Assembly (NCBI GenBank): GCA_039654915.1
Contig: CM077594.1
Location: 91,650,893-91,714,892 of the forward strand
Direction: 5' to 3'
Length of the DNA: 64,000 nt
Source: Aquilaria yunnanensis
Lineage: Eukaryota; Streptophyta; Magnoliopsida; Malvales; Thymelaeaceae
Shown here: positions 46,214 through 59,168 of the stretch, piece after piece
Position numbering within the stretch: position 1 is the stretch's first letter
How the letters are laid out: the number at the start of each line of letters is the position of its first letter
Translations under genes and position numbers: made by a program
Notes under the pieces: model-generated
Databases searched by the model: none
Seen by the model: only the letters and a program-made list of their open reading frames with translations
What the model was told of the DNA's origin: nothing

Positions 46214-47188
46214 CGCCTAACTACAAGATCAGCCCCAAAACTTGGCCAACATGAGCAAGTTGATCCAAAACTCAGCACTTAATGAACTTTAGCCCATGAA
46301 CTTTGAAAAGGTTAGCAGTTCAGTCCATTATATATAGTCATAAATGTAAATTGCTGAGGTGGATTTAACGGTGACCTTGTCTTGTCTTGTGGATCCTCAA
46401 TTTCGTTGAACCCAAAAACCCTACCCTTTCTTTCTTATCAGTGAACAATGGCTAATTCGTCCAGTAACATGAGAACAACGTCAATCACGAGTTTCGACCA
46501 GCAAAGGTAGAAGGGAAACATGAAAGTTGACAAAATAAAGGACCAATCAATGCTAGAATAGCAGGAGTTAAGGCTTGGGGGAGCACGTGAAGGGCAGAAG
46601 TATTGTGGGACAAGACGCTACAATGGCGAGGTACCGGTGTTTAGGGTGGTGATGATGCCGCAGCCAATGAGTCCAACTTTTGTGTTGGAGTATTGGCCCT
46701 TTACTCTGAAATATTCGGCCACTGAATGTTGGTCGGGATGAGCCGAATGGCAATGGCTTTGATCTTGCTTCTGAGAGCAGCCCTGATTTCATTTGCTCCA
46801 AATATTCCATGTTGGTCGTGGCCACATACAATTTCTTCTCCATGCTGAACTGGATGATGACATCACCAACTAGTTCTAGGTGCGCGGCTCACAGTATGGC
46901 GTGTGTGCCTCTCTTGTAGCTGAGATCCACAGCTCATGCCTCATGATATGGCGCTGCCACCTTGCCATGGTTGTGGCTGTGACGAAGTTGATCAGCATTG
47001 ATTTGGGGATCTGGCTAATGCCACTAATCACAACTTCAATCGCGGCCTAACATCGCTGTTCAAACAATAGATAATGCACTGAAATGCATGGCTTTCCAAA
47101 GTTAAGGGGCCAAGTTTTAGTGAGTTCTGAGTTTTGAACTAACTCGTTTAAGTTGGGCAAGTTTAGAGGCTATTTCTGTAGTTAGGCC
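46214..47188. mobile_element. Non-autonomous MULE B, possibly with captured sequence
   Basis: The left end (C)GCCTAACTACAAGATCAG and the inverted right end GGCCTAACTACAGAAATAGC share a long imperfect TIR that includes AACTTG-CCAAC and GTT-CAAAACTCAG. Flanking T-runs on both sides hide the target duplication, and the first base of the left end differs from the family. The interior is GC-richer than the surroundings. It contains a short frame at 46449 (MANSSSNMRTTSITSF…) resembling the start of a plant gene, and a minus-strand open frame at 46568-46843. Host sequence capture is possible, but I do not recognise a donor gene. Confidence 0.75.
46568..46843 (-). other. Open frame inside MULE B, unknown
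   Basis: A 91-codon frame starting MEKKLYVATTNMEYLEQMKS, without recognised domain, on the strand opposite to the gene-like start at 46449. It may be a fragment of captured sequence or chance. Confidence 0.2.
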
Positions 47189-48883
47189 TTTTTTTTTTTA
47201 CAATGCAGTTCTAGAACTAGAAAATCTTGGCGTTTATACACATGATGAGAACTATACACTTAAAACAAATTAATTAAAATCTCAAGTTAATGCTCATATA
47301 TATTATATTTTTATACCACCTAAAAATTGGATCCACACATGATATATAATCGATCAGGTATCAATTATTGAAGCAAGAAAGAATTCACAAGTAAGAGTAG
47401 TGGTTTGGAGGCCATTTTCAGGCATTGGAAGTTGGAACACGGTTGCTATCTCCTCATTAGTGTCTATCTCTACTGTAGTTTCATACTTTGCAATTTTCTT
47501 TGCTTGATTCATCATCAGATCATCAGATCACCTCTAAGTTCAATTATTGGGAGCCTTTCGACGAATATTTATTTATGTTAATGGCCCGATCATTTTATTT
47601 GTTTTTTAATTCTACACAAAAATCTATCGTTCTTGTTCTGGCCTATTCAGCAACTGATTTAATGTTTTTTTTTCAATAACCCACTTATGTTACAAAGTTG
47701 GCTCCAATTTGGATCAGAATCTTAAATTTGATGTTATTATTGGCAGCCATTAATTAGTTAAGCCATAAATCAGTCACTTTTCTAATGACACTGACCACTT
47801 GAATGGAAGAGAATTGAATCCTTTAACGGCCAGATCAACCTTGGATTCGGTCCAAGTGCAGCTCAGGTGTAATTTCAATCAATTTGTTAAGGTTCTAATC
47901 CAAATCTTTACATAAAGTGGCCCATTTGGGCCAATTTTGTACTATAAGTGATATACTTAGCCGAAAAAGAAGATCAGTGCTCAAATTTGGCCAAAATGTA
48001 AACAATAGTGGCTTTATCATAAACTTTTCTTTTTTATTATTATTTTTACATCACCATGCAACAATGAAAGAGATAGAAGAGACGAGTTTTCCTTTTACCC
48101 ACGTATAACAGCGGTCCATTCTATAATAGTATTTAACGTAAATATAATAAAATAATCATTCAATAATAAAGTTTCAGGAAAAATAAATGAAATATTAGAG
48201 TTTTAGCAATTAAAAGTGGATTTAACCATTAATAAAAAAAAACTTTCCCATAGAAATGGAAGAACTATGATAGAAACAATTGTTTTAGAAGATAGCAACC
48301 AAAGTCTTCCCTTAGAAGATAGAAATAACATTCCTAGAAAAAGTAATATTTAAGTATTAACACAAAAGTCAAAGTGAAGTTTAGGATTAATAGAGCAAAC
48401 ATAAATATTATAAGTATTAAGTTTAACATTGACTTAATAAGGGGTAAAAAGAAAAAAAACAAAAAAGACAAATAAATAAAATTTAGGGATTGAAATGAGA
48501 AGATTTATAGCTCAGGGATTGAAAAATAGCGATTAATAAAAAAAATATATAGCAACATAGTTTATGAACAGTGCAACCACGACTTTTCAATGTAATTTTT
48601 CTCTTAGCCAACAGTTTTTCTGTCTAGACTTATACCTCCTCTACCTTAAAAGCCTAAAAAGGAAGTTACTTAACTCAACAATTAGTGTTAAGCGAGATTC
48701 ATGATACTATGCCAATAGTTCATGCTCATCATTATTGTGTAGATTAGTAGAAGCAAGGTTGCCCACACTTTACCACAAAATAATATGATGGCCTCATATT
48801 TTAAAAATTTTCAAAGTTTGCAAATGAAAATGTAACATCATGAAAAGATGGAGAATTTTTTTTCTAATATAATTGGACAATAT
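47189..48883. other. Intergenic, repeat-derived, no gene recognised
   Basis: AT-rich sequence with short accidental frames. Around 47920-48120 a segment with GGCCCATTTGGGCCAATTTT and later GCGGTCCATT resembles diverged MITE ends. No protein family was recognised. Confidence 0.4.
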
Positions 48884-49067
48884 GCTTTTAGCCCTTGTAG
48901 TTTTGGTCTCTAGCAGTAGAAGCCCCTAAACTTTTAGATTTGTTGGTCTTACCATCATCATCATTTTGCTTTAACTCCAAAACTGAGGAATGATCGTGAT
49001 GGGTAAAAGGACAGGGACCAAAAGGGACGAAAACAAATATTAAGGGACCAAAAGTGGCGTTTGTTTG
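48884..49067. mobile_element. Small palindromic MITE
   Basis: The left half (ATGCTTTTAGCCCTTGTAGT, TTTGGTC, AAGCCCCTAAACTTT) is mirrored by the right half (GGGACCAAAAGGGAC, TTAAGGGACCAAAAGTGGCG). This is the 'remaining values' type of short fold-back element. No coding sequence; target duplication not assigned. Confidence 0.55.
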
Positions 49068-49369
49068 TTGTGGGTCTAGTATAGAAAAGCAGGCTAAATT
49101 AGGCCAAAAAAACTAGTTACTGTTCATCTACAGTAACCAATTGTTTATCTTTAGAATATTAGTGTAATGAGGTTTTTTTTTACCCGCACTTTGTAGCAAG
49201 TATTTTTTTCTTAAATTTATCATTAAAATAAATTTTAGTAATAAATAACTAAAAAAAATTTTGTCATAAACTTATGCTAATAAATTAAAATTTTACTTTA
49301 TTTTATTTTTAAGTTGAGCATTTTTATATCATGTTCTTACCATTCAAATGATTAGTTATGATTGAAACA

Positions 49370-50250
49370 TAACACATGTACATGCTTTGAAATGATGAAT
49401 ATTTTTTGTGTCACTAAAGAAGAATTCATTAAAAAATTTCACATTCTATCAATTAAAATTTTAATATTGATGAAAAAATTTGTTTTCAATTTTAGCAGTT
49501 ATAGATAAAATTACTTTATTAAACCATATAACTTTTGAATTAAATAACTCATTCTACAAAACTCAATTAATAAGATTAAAAGAAAAATAAAAAATTGGCC
49601 AAAAAAATTCAGGAACTAAGAGATGAAATGGAAAAGCTTTAGGTAGTAAAATTTAATAATTGATTGCAACCAATGTTTTGCTCTAGAATATAGTACATAA
49701 AAAAACAACAAAAAATTCAACATCGAAAGAGTACATAAAAAGTATATAGTTAAGTAGTTTTTATTTATTAAGTTTGAGACTAAAACATAACATGGTTTGA
49801 GCTTAGTAACCGAAATGGGAAAGGAAAAAAATTCATGGACTGAAATTGTAGTTTAACCATAAGAAAAAGTGAAACAGGGGACACTCACAAAATTACAACA
49901 CAGGCCCTTATGGCACGATTTCCTTGAAAGAAAAGGACTGAACTTTAAAAAAGGTCAATCATGTCCAGAAAAAAGCAAAAAAACAAAAAACAAAAAACAA
50001 AAAAAAAAGAAAACGACACTGTTTAAAAAGTAACATTGTACATGTTTAAAAATGATGGATATTTTTTTCTTGTTAAAGAATAATTAACTAAAAAAATTTC
50101 TTATCAACTTAAATTCTAATTTTTAATATTGGTGAGAAATTTATTTAGAGAAATTCACTTTCAATTTTAACAAACATGAACTAAATTACTTTATTAAACC
50201 ATAAAAATTTTGAATTAAATAACTCATGCTACAAAACTTAATTATCAATA
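49370..50250. repeat. Diverged direct repeat of about 200 bp
   Basis: About 49370-49580 and 50030-50250 share ACATGTACATG/ACATTGTACATG, AATGATG-ATATTTTTT, CTTTATTAAACCATA, TTTGAATTAAATAACTCATTCT/GC and CTACAAAACT-AATTA in the same order. The copies are about 670 bp apart. It may be the remains of an old tandem duplication or of two insertions of one element. Confidence 0.65.
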
Positions 50251-52888
50251 ATGAAAAGATATAATAGAAATAGAAAAATTGTGCTTAATTTATTTTTCTT
50301 TAAAAAATTGTACATAAAAAAAAAAAAAGTTTGGGGAGTAAGAGACCAAATAGAAAGAATATTAAGCAATTATTAAGTTTGGGGACCAAATTGTAAGACG
50401 GGTCAAAATTAGTGACTTAACTGATAAAGTTTAGAAATTCTAGGATTGAAAACGCATTTAACCACAACCAAAAGTTGAGAAGTCAAAAATTGAGAAAATT
50501 GCAATATGGGAACTTAAGACTCTATCTGCTTGTGAAAATGGGACCAAACTTAAAAACAGTCAATATGGTTTAGGAAAAAAAAATGTGGCACTATTCATGA
50601 ATAATACCCAAAGTCGGTAAGTAATATATAGTTATAATATGTTTGACTAGCGTGACCGTGGATAAGCTTTTTCTCTGACTATAAAAAAAAAATTCTCTGT
50701 TTTTCTTTTCCAAAGCATAGAAGCTATAGCAATGTATCTATCTCTTAATTGACAAAATAACTCACAATGTCATGCATGCAGTGATTTGTGCCCTAGCAAG
50801 TTAATCCGATGGCCTGATAGCGTCTTAAGAAAGGAAAATGATTTGTCCTCGCCACCAAGCGAAGTGGCTGAAGAAACCATTTTCTCACACAAATGTCATT
50901 AAATGCTGGTTCTTGTATTTTTTAAGTCTAAAGAAATAGTCATTTCTTACTTTATCTTAAATACATACTACCTTCTAATTTTGATATTTATGGTTACTCA
51001 AAAAAAAAAATAAGAATAAGAATAAAAAAAGGAAAATGGTTTTGACTGTAAAGCAATGAATTGACCACACAACACTAACATGATGCAGCCAATTAATACA
51101 CAGAGCACATGACAAACTTTTCATTCTCTTTTTTGCTCGAAATCAGTAAAGAAATATATGTGGCCCGTTACGTACGCCTAACCAACCTGCAGGATATGAC
51201 AAACTTTTCATTCTCGTTAAATTTGCAAATGAAACAGTTCTCTGTTTAATCCAAAACATGCTTCTGTTTTAGGCCAATATAGTAAAAAAGTGGTCTAATT
51301 AGGATTAGATTTGCTTCTAAGCTAGGTCCAAGGACATGGAGATGACCAAACTCCAAAACCCACATCCACATGTAAGCTAGAAGTCTGCAGCCAAAAATAT
51401 TGTCCTTAACTAGGGAAAGCTACGGGAACATGTACCAGAACTACTAGAACCAATTAACTTACTGCAGACAAGCCACAAGCAGGCATGTGGGGTTGCTGAA
51501 CCCTAGGGCACTCTATGGAGTTATTTGATTATATGATCAGCTGGGCACTGGCCACCAAAGTTGAAGTCACTTTCATTCGCAAGAACCGGAGAATTGCCTT
51601 GCCGGTAGATGTCCGGCAATTCAAGTGGCCTCCATAGTTTTTCATTGACAAGTTTGTGAAGGGTCACTATAGGAAAGGCAACTATCTAGCTCGCTATAGC
51701 TAGAAAAATGAAAATGAAATAGATAAGTTGGGGAAGATTAGGGTGTGTTGCTCTATGGAAACTGGTGGTTCTTAGCAAATGGATTCTGGATTAAGATTTT
51801 CCTGTCTTCCTTTTGTCGTTCAACCCTTCATTGAATGGACAGTTAGTTTCATAACCTTATCAAGAGAAATCAAAGCATTTAAGGATGTTGTAGGATATAT
51901 GCAAGTCATTTACCAGAAAATAGTGGAAATAACTTGACAACTTATCAAGTTGATTGTATTGTTTATGCTGACTATGTTTAATTTCCTCCTATGATCTGTT
52001 TGCTCTGGTATGGGCAACTCGGTATCCCATAAGTAAGACACAGGTTTCCTTCAACAATAATGCACTTGTAAACAGTGTTGGAGCTTTGAATGATTCTACA
52101 TACTGTAGCTAACACTAAAAGTTATTTTTAAATAGTTTTTTTGGTTAAATTACACAAGATGTTGGACCAACCCTTTTACCAAAGATGCTTCATAATTAGT
52201 ATTGGGCAAGACTGACTTTTAAGTAAGGGAGGACAGGAGTGGTTAAGTTTTTGTCTGTTGTTGCTTGAGAAGTTGTGAAGAACTAGCTAGCTAGGTAAGC
52301 GAGAGGGTTCATTATTGGTGGTTTGTCTTTGAGCTTGTTTTGCATCAACGGTCGTATTCAAGTGGCTGCTATCGATCCGTGAGTCAGATGAGTGATGATT
52401 CTCACATGGGGACTCTTGTTTTCTTCCTCCAATATCATATATGGAAATGGAAGTATCTGCTTAAAATTTTGGCAGGTTTTAGTTTGTTCAAAATTTAATG
52501 CCTCTTCACATGGCAGCCCACTTGCTCTAGACTTGTTCTCGCCTTCAAACTAATTAACCATTCTTCTTCTCCAACTAATCCAGATCCATTTAATTTCATT
52601 CCAATCAATCAATCGTAATTAATCTTGTAGCTGTAGCTAGGACAGGAAAGCGAGCCACATTTAATATACAACCTCTTATACTAGTCACAAGGAGATTCAT
52701 TTTCATATTACCTGCGCCTTCGGTTTAATCCATGTTAAAATCAAATACAAATATAGAAATTAATAGTAATCATGGACCCGGGAAAAAAATTCATGAAAAT
52801 GAAAAAAAGAAAAAAACAAGAATCGGAGTCGACAAAATGCCAAGACAAATTTGGGGACTAACCAGTTCGTTTTGAATTAACAATCAAG
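50251..52888. other. Intergenic, no gene recognised
   Basis: From about 50700 to 52700 the sequence is less repetitive and slightly GC-richer than its surroundings, but frames are short and no conserved protein motif is seen. A short direct repeat (ATGACAAACTTTTCATTCTC) occurs at about 51109 and 51197. A small perfect hairpin (TTGCCGG-N7-CCGGCAA) lies near 51599. An unrecognised non-coding RNA gene cannot be excluded. Confidence 0.4.
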
Positions 52889-53740
52889 GTTATCAAAGTC
52901 GGTTTTTACATAAAGTCATTTTGATTTTTCTACAGTCACAAAAAGTTATAGAGTCATAAGATTTTATACAAAAGATTTTACAAAAAGATGAAAAAAATAT
53001 AATTATCTAAATTATCTCAAGAAATTCATATTACATAATCTTTTCACTTATTGATATTCTAATACCATAAAAAAATGTAATGATATAAACATATAACACA
53101 AAAAAAAAAAAAAACAAGTTTTCAAATTCACAATTTATAAATGAGAAGTTGAAAACATCTCAATTATCTAATGTAACACATGGAACATTATGACCAATGA
53201 CAGTATCAATATTATCATTTTTCAAATTTATATATTCTTTTTCTTCTTCTTTTGTCATTTTATCATTTAATAGGTTAAACTCATTTATGAAAGTATTTGT
53301 ACCATCACTGATATTTTCTTCATTTATATCCACATTTACATAAATTTTGATAACCAGAATTATCAAAGTCATAGTGAATGAGAGTAATCAAGCAACACTT
53401 GGAGTCTAAGGAAAAAAAAAAGAGATGATTTATGTTTTTTCATTTATTTTTTTTATTTTAACTCTAAATGGGTTAAGCTTGATTGTATAAAGATTGAAAT
53501 GGGTAACAAATTAATATATTTTTTGCTTGCTATCATTTTTTAGCCCAATTTCAGTAAATTTGACATAATAATGTAGAAATATAATGTTGTAAAATTTCTA
53601 AGTTTCTAATACTAAAGTCAAAATTCTACCCATTTTTACATACATATAAATTTCTATTAAGATTTGAAATATTTTTTATTTCCAGAGTTGTAGAAACGTA
53701 AGTTTCTAAGATTCAAATCGGGACTTTAATAACCACGTTA
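52889..53740. mobile_element. Tentative AT-rich element with imperfect TIRs
   Basis: The left end GGTTATCAAAGTCGGTTTTT and the inverted right end GGTTATTAAAGTCCCGATTT agree at most positions. The minus-strand frame at 53160-53372 (TLIILVIKIYVNVDINEENI …) is acidic and low in complexity and may be a transposase relic. No target duplication is clear. Confidence 0.35.
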
Positions 53741-54033
53741 ACAACCCCAAGTTAACACATTCTTTTGCCGTTCATATGTTCTTTTGGGGTGTGAAGATTA
53801 ACTTGAGAGACCCAAAATAATTTGCCATCAAAAAACATAAAATTACAATCTGCCATACCTTGTCTTCACTTCATGCCAACCACCTTCTGTGACTTTAGCT
53901 AGAGAGACTTTAAATGGGTGAAGTTGGGGCCAATGGAACCAATTCTCTGGCTCCACACTCATACGTTTGGCCAACCCTAAAAAACATGATAACAAACTTT
54001 TATTAACTTACGTTGAACAGACTAACTACTAGA
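53741..54033. other. Non-coding, nothing recognised
   Basis: A short AT-rich stretch without features. Confidence 0.4.
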
Positions 54034-54169
54034 GCAAACAGAAAGACTCTAAGTACTAAGGGTTTGATCATTGACTTATAAAAGTATATATATATATATA
54101 TGCAAACAGAAAGACTCTAAATACTAAGGGTTTGATCATTGACTTATAAAAGTATATATATATAATTAG
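54034..54169. repeat. Tandem duplication, 68-bp period
   Basis: GCAAACAGAAAGACTCTAA-TACTAAGGGTTTGATCATT… through a TA microsatellite is repeated at 54034 and 54102 with one mismatch near the start. The near identity indicates a recent event, likely through the (TA)n tract. Confidence 0.92.
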
Positions 54170-55094
54170 CTAAAGGTTTATCAAGCCATATCATGCTAGA
54201 AAGTAGCAAAATAAATAATATAGAAAATTTATATAAAAAAAAAAGACAAAAAGTGCGATTTTAATGACAAAAGAATTGGTTTAATGATTGACATAAAAAA
54301 AAGGTCTTCAGATCAAGAGATCAAATGAAAAGACTTCAGGTTTTAACAATTTAACCATTAAATTAATAAAAGGAAAAAAGACCATTACCTAGGAAAAAGA
54401 AAAAAAGAAAAAGTTCCCAAAAATTTGATGTCAAACTATTAACACAAAAGTTTCAGGATTTAACATTAACTTAATACTATAGAAATACTATAGGTAGTAA
54501 GGATTTAACATTAACTTAATAATGGCAAAAAATAAAATAAAAAAGGGGAAAAAAAGACCAAAATGACAAGCAGCTAGAATTTAAGGGATTGAAATGAAAA
54601 ATATCGATAGCTGAAAGACTAAAATGGATTTAAACATAAAAAACTTGGAGAAAGTTATTGTAATTTTTCTCTTTGGTAGATTCATTCCCCAAACTTGCAA
54701 ATTTGTCAACCCTACCATTACTCTCATACTGTCTCTCAAAGCTTGATCATCAGATGAAACAATTTAGGCACCAAAATGAGAAAAGGGAAATTGGAATGGG
54801 CTAAATGCTCTTCTACAATGATGTCATTGTAGATTAATGGTGAAATCCTCCTCTTCTTTTAGAATATAGTTGTAATTTGGTAAGGAATTATAAATATGTA
54901 TCAAAAGTTTAAACCCCTTGTTAGCTTGCAAGTGCACAGTTGTGTTGTGTAAGTGGTAAGGATCATCCCATAGAGAAAGTTGATTGATTTGTTAGTGCCT
55001 ATCTATTTAATCTTCTTCTATCTAAGTCAACAAAGGTTGCACTAGACTACTGAGAAAAATATACAAAATCTTAAGATGCTACTACAAACATGAA
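54170..55094. other. AT-rich intergenic DNA, degenerate dispersed repeat phrases
   Basis: Phrases such as GATTTAACATTAACTTAATA recur (about 54457 and 54504), and related text occurs at 48370-48440, so this is probably one old repeat family. No gene seen. Confidence 0.4.
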
Positions 55095-55209
55095 GAGGTT
55101 ATTATGAATAAATGATTTGCTTTCATTACTGAAAAATGCCTCTCTAGAGTTCAGAGGTTATTATGAATAAATGATTTGCTTTCATTACTGAAAGCTGCCT
55201 CTCTAAAGC
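55095..55209. repeat. Tandem duplication, 59-bp period
   Basis: GAGGTTATTATGAATAAATG … TTCATTACTGAAA…TGCCTCTCTA is present at 55095 and again at 55154 with only a few differences. Confidence 0.92.
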
Positions 55210-56443
55210 TCACTATCTAACATGATGTTTAACTTACTTGAAATGTACAAATTGTTAATATGTAATTATGATGAAGAGATTCTATGTTCAACTTTCATCT
55301 CTTTCAAGATAAACAATTGCTCGCTATTAACTAACAATAAATATTCTTATTGTAAGCGTTAATTAAGAATGAGTAAAGTAATTACCCTATTAGTTTACCT
55401 AATAAGTTAATTGAGTAACCTCTTCCCCCTCTAACCCATGATCGCTACATTCTCTCTTCAACCTCAACTCTTTGCTTCTCAAGTTGAAAATGAAAGTATT
55501 AGGATAAGTGTGTAGATGGGTATGTACAAACACACATGATAAAGTCCAAGAATAAGCAATAATTAAAGAATCAACAACCATAAAATGCTTCAAAATCACA
55601 TTAAACCATCAACTTAAAATAGTTTCACTCTATAGAGGTATAAAACTCTAATCCAAACTACAAGAAAGTCTAAACATCATACAAGAAATATTCCTCAAAT
55701 CTGTAAAGCAAATACTAGGAGAAAAGGTAAGAAAGACTCAAGAAGAGTTCTTTTGAGCCTTGATCTCCAAGACTTGAAAGATCCCACTTCAAGATCTTTA
55801 AGTATTTCCCTTTGCCAAAATGGTGATGATGGTGAAGAAGAACTAGCCAAGGAGATGAAATCTAGATCTAAAAATCAAGCCCCATAAAAGAAGTTCTTTT
55901 TGTTTCCTTGTTGATGGCCAATTAGAGGGGTTAGGTGATGTGAGATTTTTGCCTCACTTGTTGATAAGAATAAGTCCCCTTGCACATAAACTCAAGAAAA
56001 GTGTGACATGGTCCCCTACAAGCCGAGAAGGGTCGATGCAATATAACTTACAAATGACACAATATAAGTTAAGAAATAGCAAAATAATGGACAATTAAAC
56101 ATGATGAAGGGCATAATATTAACAGATATGTTACACATACCAAACTAATTGCGTTATTTGATTCACTCATTGTTGCATTATTGTGCTAAAAGCCATAGAG
56201 CTTCATTCAAATACTAAACAAACTGGGGAAAAAGGAACCTCGTGTAAAGAACGAAGAAAATACATAATGTCAACAAATTAGGTTTTCTGAAGACTTCTTT
56301 GTGCGGAAGGACCATTATTAAATTCTTTTGCATGCACAGAAAAAACCGGCGGTGTCATTTACGTTGGTGGTCAGAGCAAACCTATGAGCTTGTAGTGATC
56401 CACAAGTTCTCAAAGAGATCTCGTAGATTTTAATTATTTAAGG
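55210..56443. other. Intergenic, no gene recognised
   Basis: The region contains TCAAGTCTTGGAGATCAAGG-like inverted phrases near 55750-55800 and a plant-like CTTCAAGATC motif, but no credible frame. The minus-strand frame 55399-55599 lacks features. Confidence 0.4.
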
Positions 56444-56897
56444 AAAAATTACAAAAACTCTCCGCGGTTTGATCTAACCAATACTTTATCCCATCTTTTT
56501 TTAAAAACTTACACTTTACCCATTATTTCTTTTACAATGTCCAACAATAACTTTTAAAACCCTAATTTAAACTGTCTGATTACATTTTCTAGTATTTTTA
56601 TGATATTTTGTATTTTTTTTACAACCAACCGATCAATAAGAAATACTGATATTTATTTACAAAGGGAAAATACATTTACAAAAAGAAAAAAAATGATAAT
56701 TTAAAATACCTATTAACTATAAAAAAAATATTAGAAAGATTGAAATTACTGAAAGATGATTATTGTATAACTTAAATATAATTTCAGAAGTTATTATCAG
56801 ACAGTATAAAAAATATATGAGGTAAAATATAAGTTTTTAAAAATTAATAATACAAACTGTAAGTTAGGGTATACCTAAAAAAGTAATTGTAAATTTC
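56444..56897. mobile_element. Palindromic MITE, family Y copy 2
   Basis: It shares ACTTACACTTTACCCATTAT, GTCCAACAATAACTTTTAAA, TTTTACAACC…AATA and the inverted TTATTATCAGACAGTATAAA with the element at 20167-20844. The fold-back covers nearly the whole length. It lacks the Stowaway insertion found in copy 1 and so shows the uninterrupted form. Confidence 0.65.
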
Positions 56898-57294
56898 CAT
56901 CATTTAATAGTTATTCTGTTTCTTTCGGGAATACACCGTCTTTAGAAGGAAGTTGATTTTCTAGTTTGGGTAGAGGCCACATTTCTTTTAATAAAGAATA
57001 CTAAAATCATGTTGCCATTTTTCTTTAAAGAAAAAACAAAGAAAAAAAAAAAAGAGGAATTAGATGATTTCATAACTCAGAAGCCAGAGCATAGCAGAAG
57101 ATTATAAATCCAGCTAGGAAATGGACTGAGCTGTTTCTCTCTACGATGACGTCGGGGTGATTTTGCCTAACCGATAGTAGGTAGCCCAGAACTGTGAGGA
57201 AGGATTCGAATCACCTTTTCCCATCTCCACCCCATGCTCCATTTCTTTAGCAGAATAAAAAAAATGAATAAAATAAACATAGCATTTTAAACAA

Positions 57295-59004
57295 GGCCTA
57301 ACTACAGAATTAGCCCTCAAACTTTGTCAACTTAAGTGAGTTGTCAAAAACTTACTAATCACTAAAAATTGAGTCTGACCAATTGGCAATTGCTGTAGTA
57401 GTTAACAGATGGCGTTATTTCAAGCCATGTCAGCAGTAGTCAACGTGGAGTAGGCAGGAAACGTGAAGCCATGTCGGTTGAAGTTTAGGGTTAGTGGTTT
57501 GCCTTGAAATGTGTTATTTCAAGCCAAGCCCTTTATCTTTATCTTTTTCTCTTTTTGTTTTATCATTATAATTGATCATATCTTTTTATTTTGCATGTGA
57601 ACTGCTGAACTAGGAAACGAAATCATGCAATTAAATTAAAAGAGAATAAATATTAAATTTAAATAAAAAGGAAAAAAAAGGCTTACTCTCTAATTAATCT
57701 GGAATTAAAGAGGAGAAAAATTAGAAAATATGAGAACTAAATGAGCTGCTAGAAATCAGAACACGTTTGTCAGTGGATCAAGTAATTGATGCCGTTGGAT
57801 GTATTGAAGAGCATGCCTTGGTGGTGGCGTTCATGAACTGCTATTACAATGCCCTAAGTAGCTCTTTCTGTCATCCCTGCTCCATCACCTTCTTGTGTGA
57901 GTCAATTGGGTGAGAGGTGGAATCGAAAGGAAAAGGTGAAATCGAGATCGATCTAACGATGAAATTAAAATTGATTTGATGGAAAAACCAATTAGAGCTT
58001 ACAATGGTCTCTTTTTGTTGAATGGCAATGACCTTTTCGGTGTGAGGCTTTTCTCTAATGTCCACCCTCTTGGTTCATTATTTGACAAAATCATTGTCAA
58101 ATCATCCCAGCTGCTCAAAACTATCTCCTTCCCATCTAGCGTTATTTCTTCCTTTGACCACTGCTTTAATGATCCCTTCACCGCGATGTTGTTCTCCACC
58201 TCTTTCTTGAAAGTTTGCCCTTTGACTTTGTCGTCTCTTTCGCTGGCGTCAATTCTAGCTCTTTCAATGTGTAAATTAAGTGAGAGAAATCTAAGGACCT
58301 TCAAGCTAGGGTCTCTCTGACCAAGGATGATTGATCAATAGAGATGTTGCACTATTTGATCATCACCATGATTCATAGCTATTCACTTATGGCATTTGTC
58401 AAATCATTTTGTAGTAAGGCTTGAAAGGGTTTTTTTACTAGACAGTTGCTAATAGGGTTTTAGGGAGGCCGTTTGAGACAAAGCTTGAAGGTGGTGAAGG
58501 AGAGCCTTTTCCTTTGGATTTTCACAACCAATAAAGAAAATCTTGAGCAAGTATCTACATCCACAACACTTGACTTGACAGTGGCTAATCCAAATTAAGA
58601 GTTGCAGGTCATTATAGGGTTTTCAATAATTTTTCTAGTGACTAACTTAACTGCCTTGCAAAATGATGGATTGTAAACTTGGAGCATCAAACCAAAGAAC
58701 ATTAAGGGTGAAATAGCTTTGCCTCACCCTCTCCAACCTTTTTTTGTTTCTACAAATTTGCTCTATCTTTAGAATTACTTTGTATTTTTGTAACAACTAG
58801 TCAACAACAAACATCACTGTCAACTCCACCTCACCCATCCACCGCCACATCATCCTCACCCTAAATACCATTTGTTAAGTATTGTAGCATTTGGACTGAC
58901 TTGCATATTTTTCAAAATTGAGGGGCCAAGTTTTACTAAGTAACGAGTTTTGGACCAACTCACTCAAATTAGAAAAGTTTAGGGGCTAATTTTGTTGTTA
59001 GGCC
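57295..59004. mobile_element. Non-autonomous MULE C, 9-bp TSD
   Basis: The left end GGCCTAACTACAGAATTAGC and the inverted right end GGCCTAACAACAAAATTAGC are long imperfect TIRs shared with MULEs A and B. TTTAAACAA flanks both sides (57286-57294 and 59005-59013), a perfect 9-bp target duplication. The 1.7-kb interior has overlapping open frames on both strands at about 57976-58320 and 57999-58304 but no MULE transposase. Its contents differ from those of MULEs A and B, which suits a sequence-capturing (Pack-MULE-like) habit. No donor gene was identified. Confidence 0.88.
57999..58304 (-). other. Open frame in MULE C, unknown origin
   Basis: A 101-codon Lys/Glu-rich frame (MKVLRFLSLNLHIERARIDA…) overlapped by an opposite-strand frame of 114 codons. 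It is hydrophilic and has no recognised domain. It could be a captured exon, but nothing in the sequence proves it. Confidence 0.2.
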
Positions 59005-59168
59005 TTTAAACAATAAAAAGAAAGGTGACATCATCTTTAGGAATGAGAACGGAGCGGCGTTGCTTTTTTTCTTTTTTTCTTTCTTTTGCCTTTTTAATAA
59101 AGTGTCTGTATTCCTCAATCACGCAAAATTGATCCATCAATGATAAGATGAAAGGTGTTTAACATATA

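Noticed and set aside
51585..51630. Possible miR399-like precursor (GGAGAATTGCC core near a hairpin)
   Set aside because: Only the GGAGAATTGCC core resembles miR399 as I remember it. The 5' part of the mature sequence does not match, and the hairpin is only about 50 nt, too short for a typical plant precursor.
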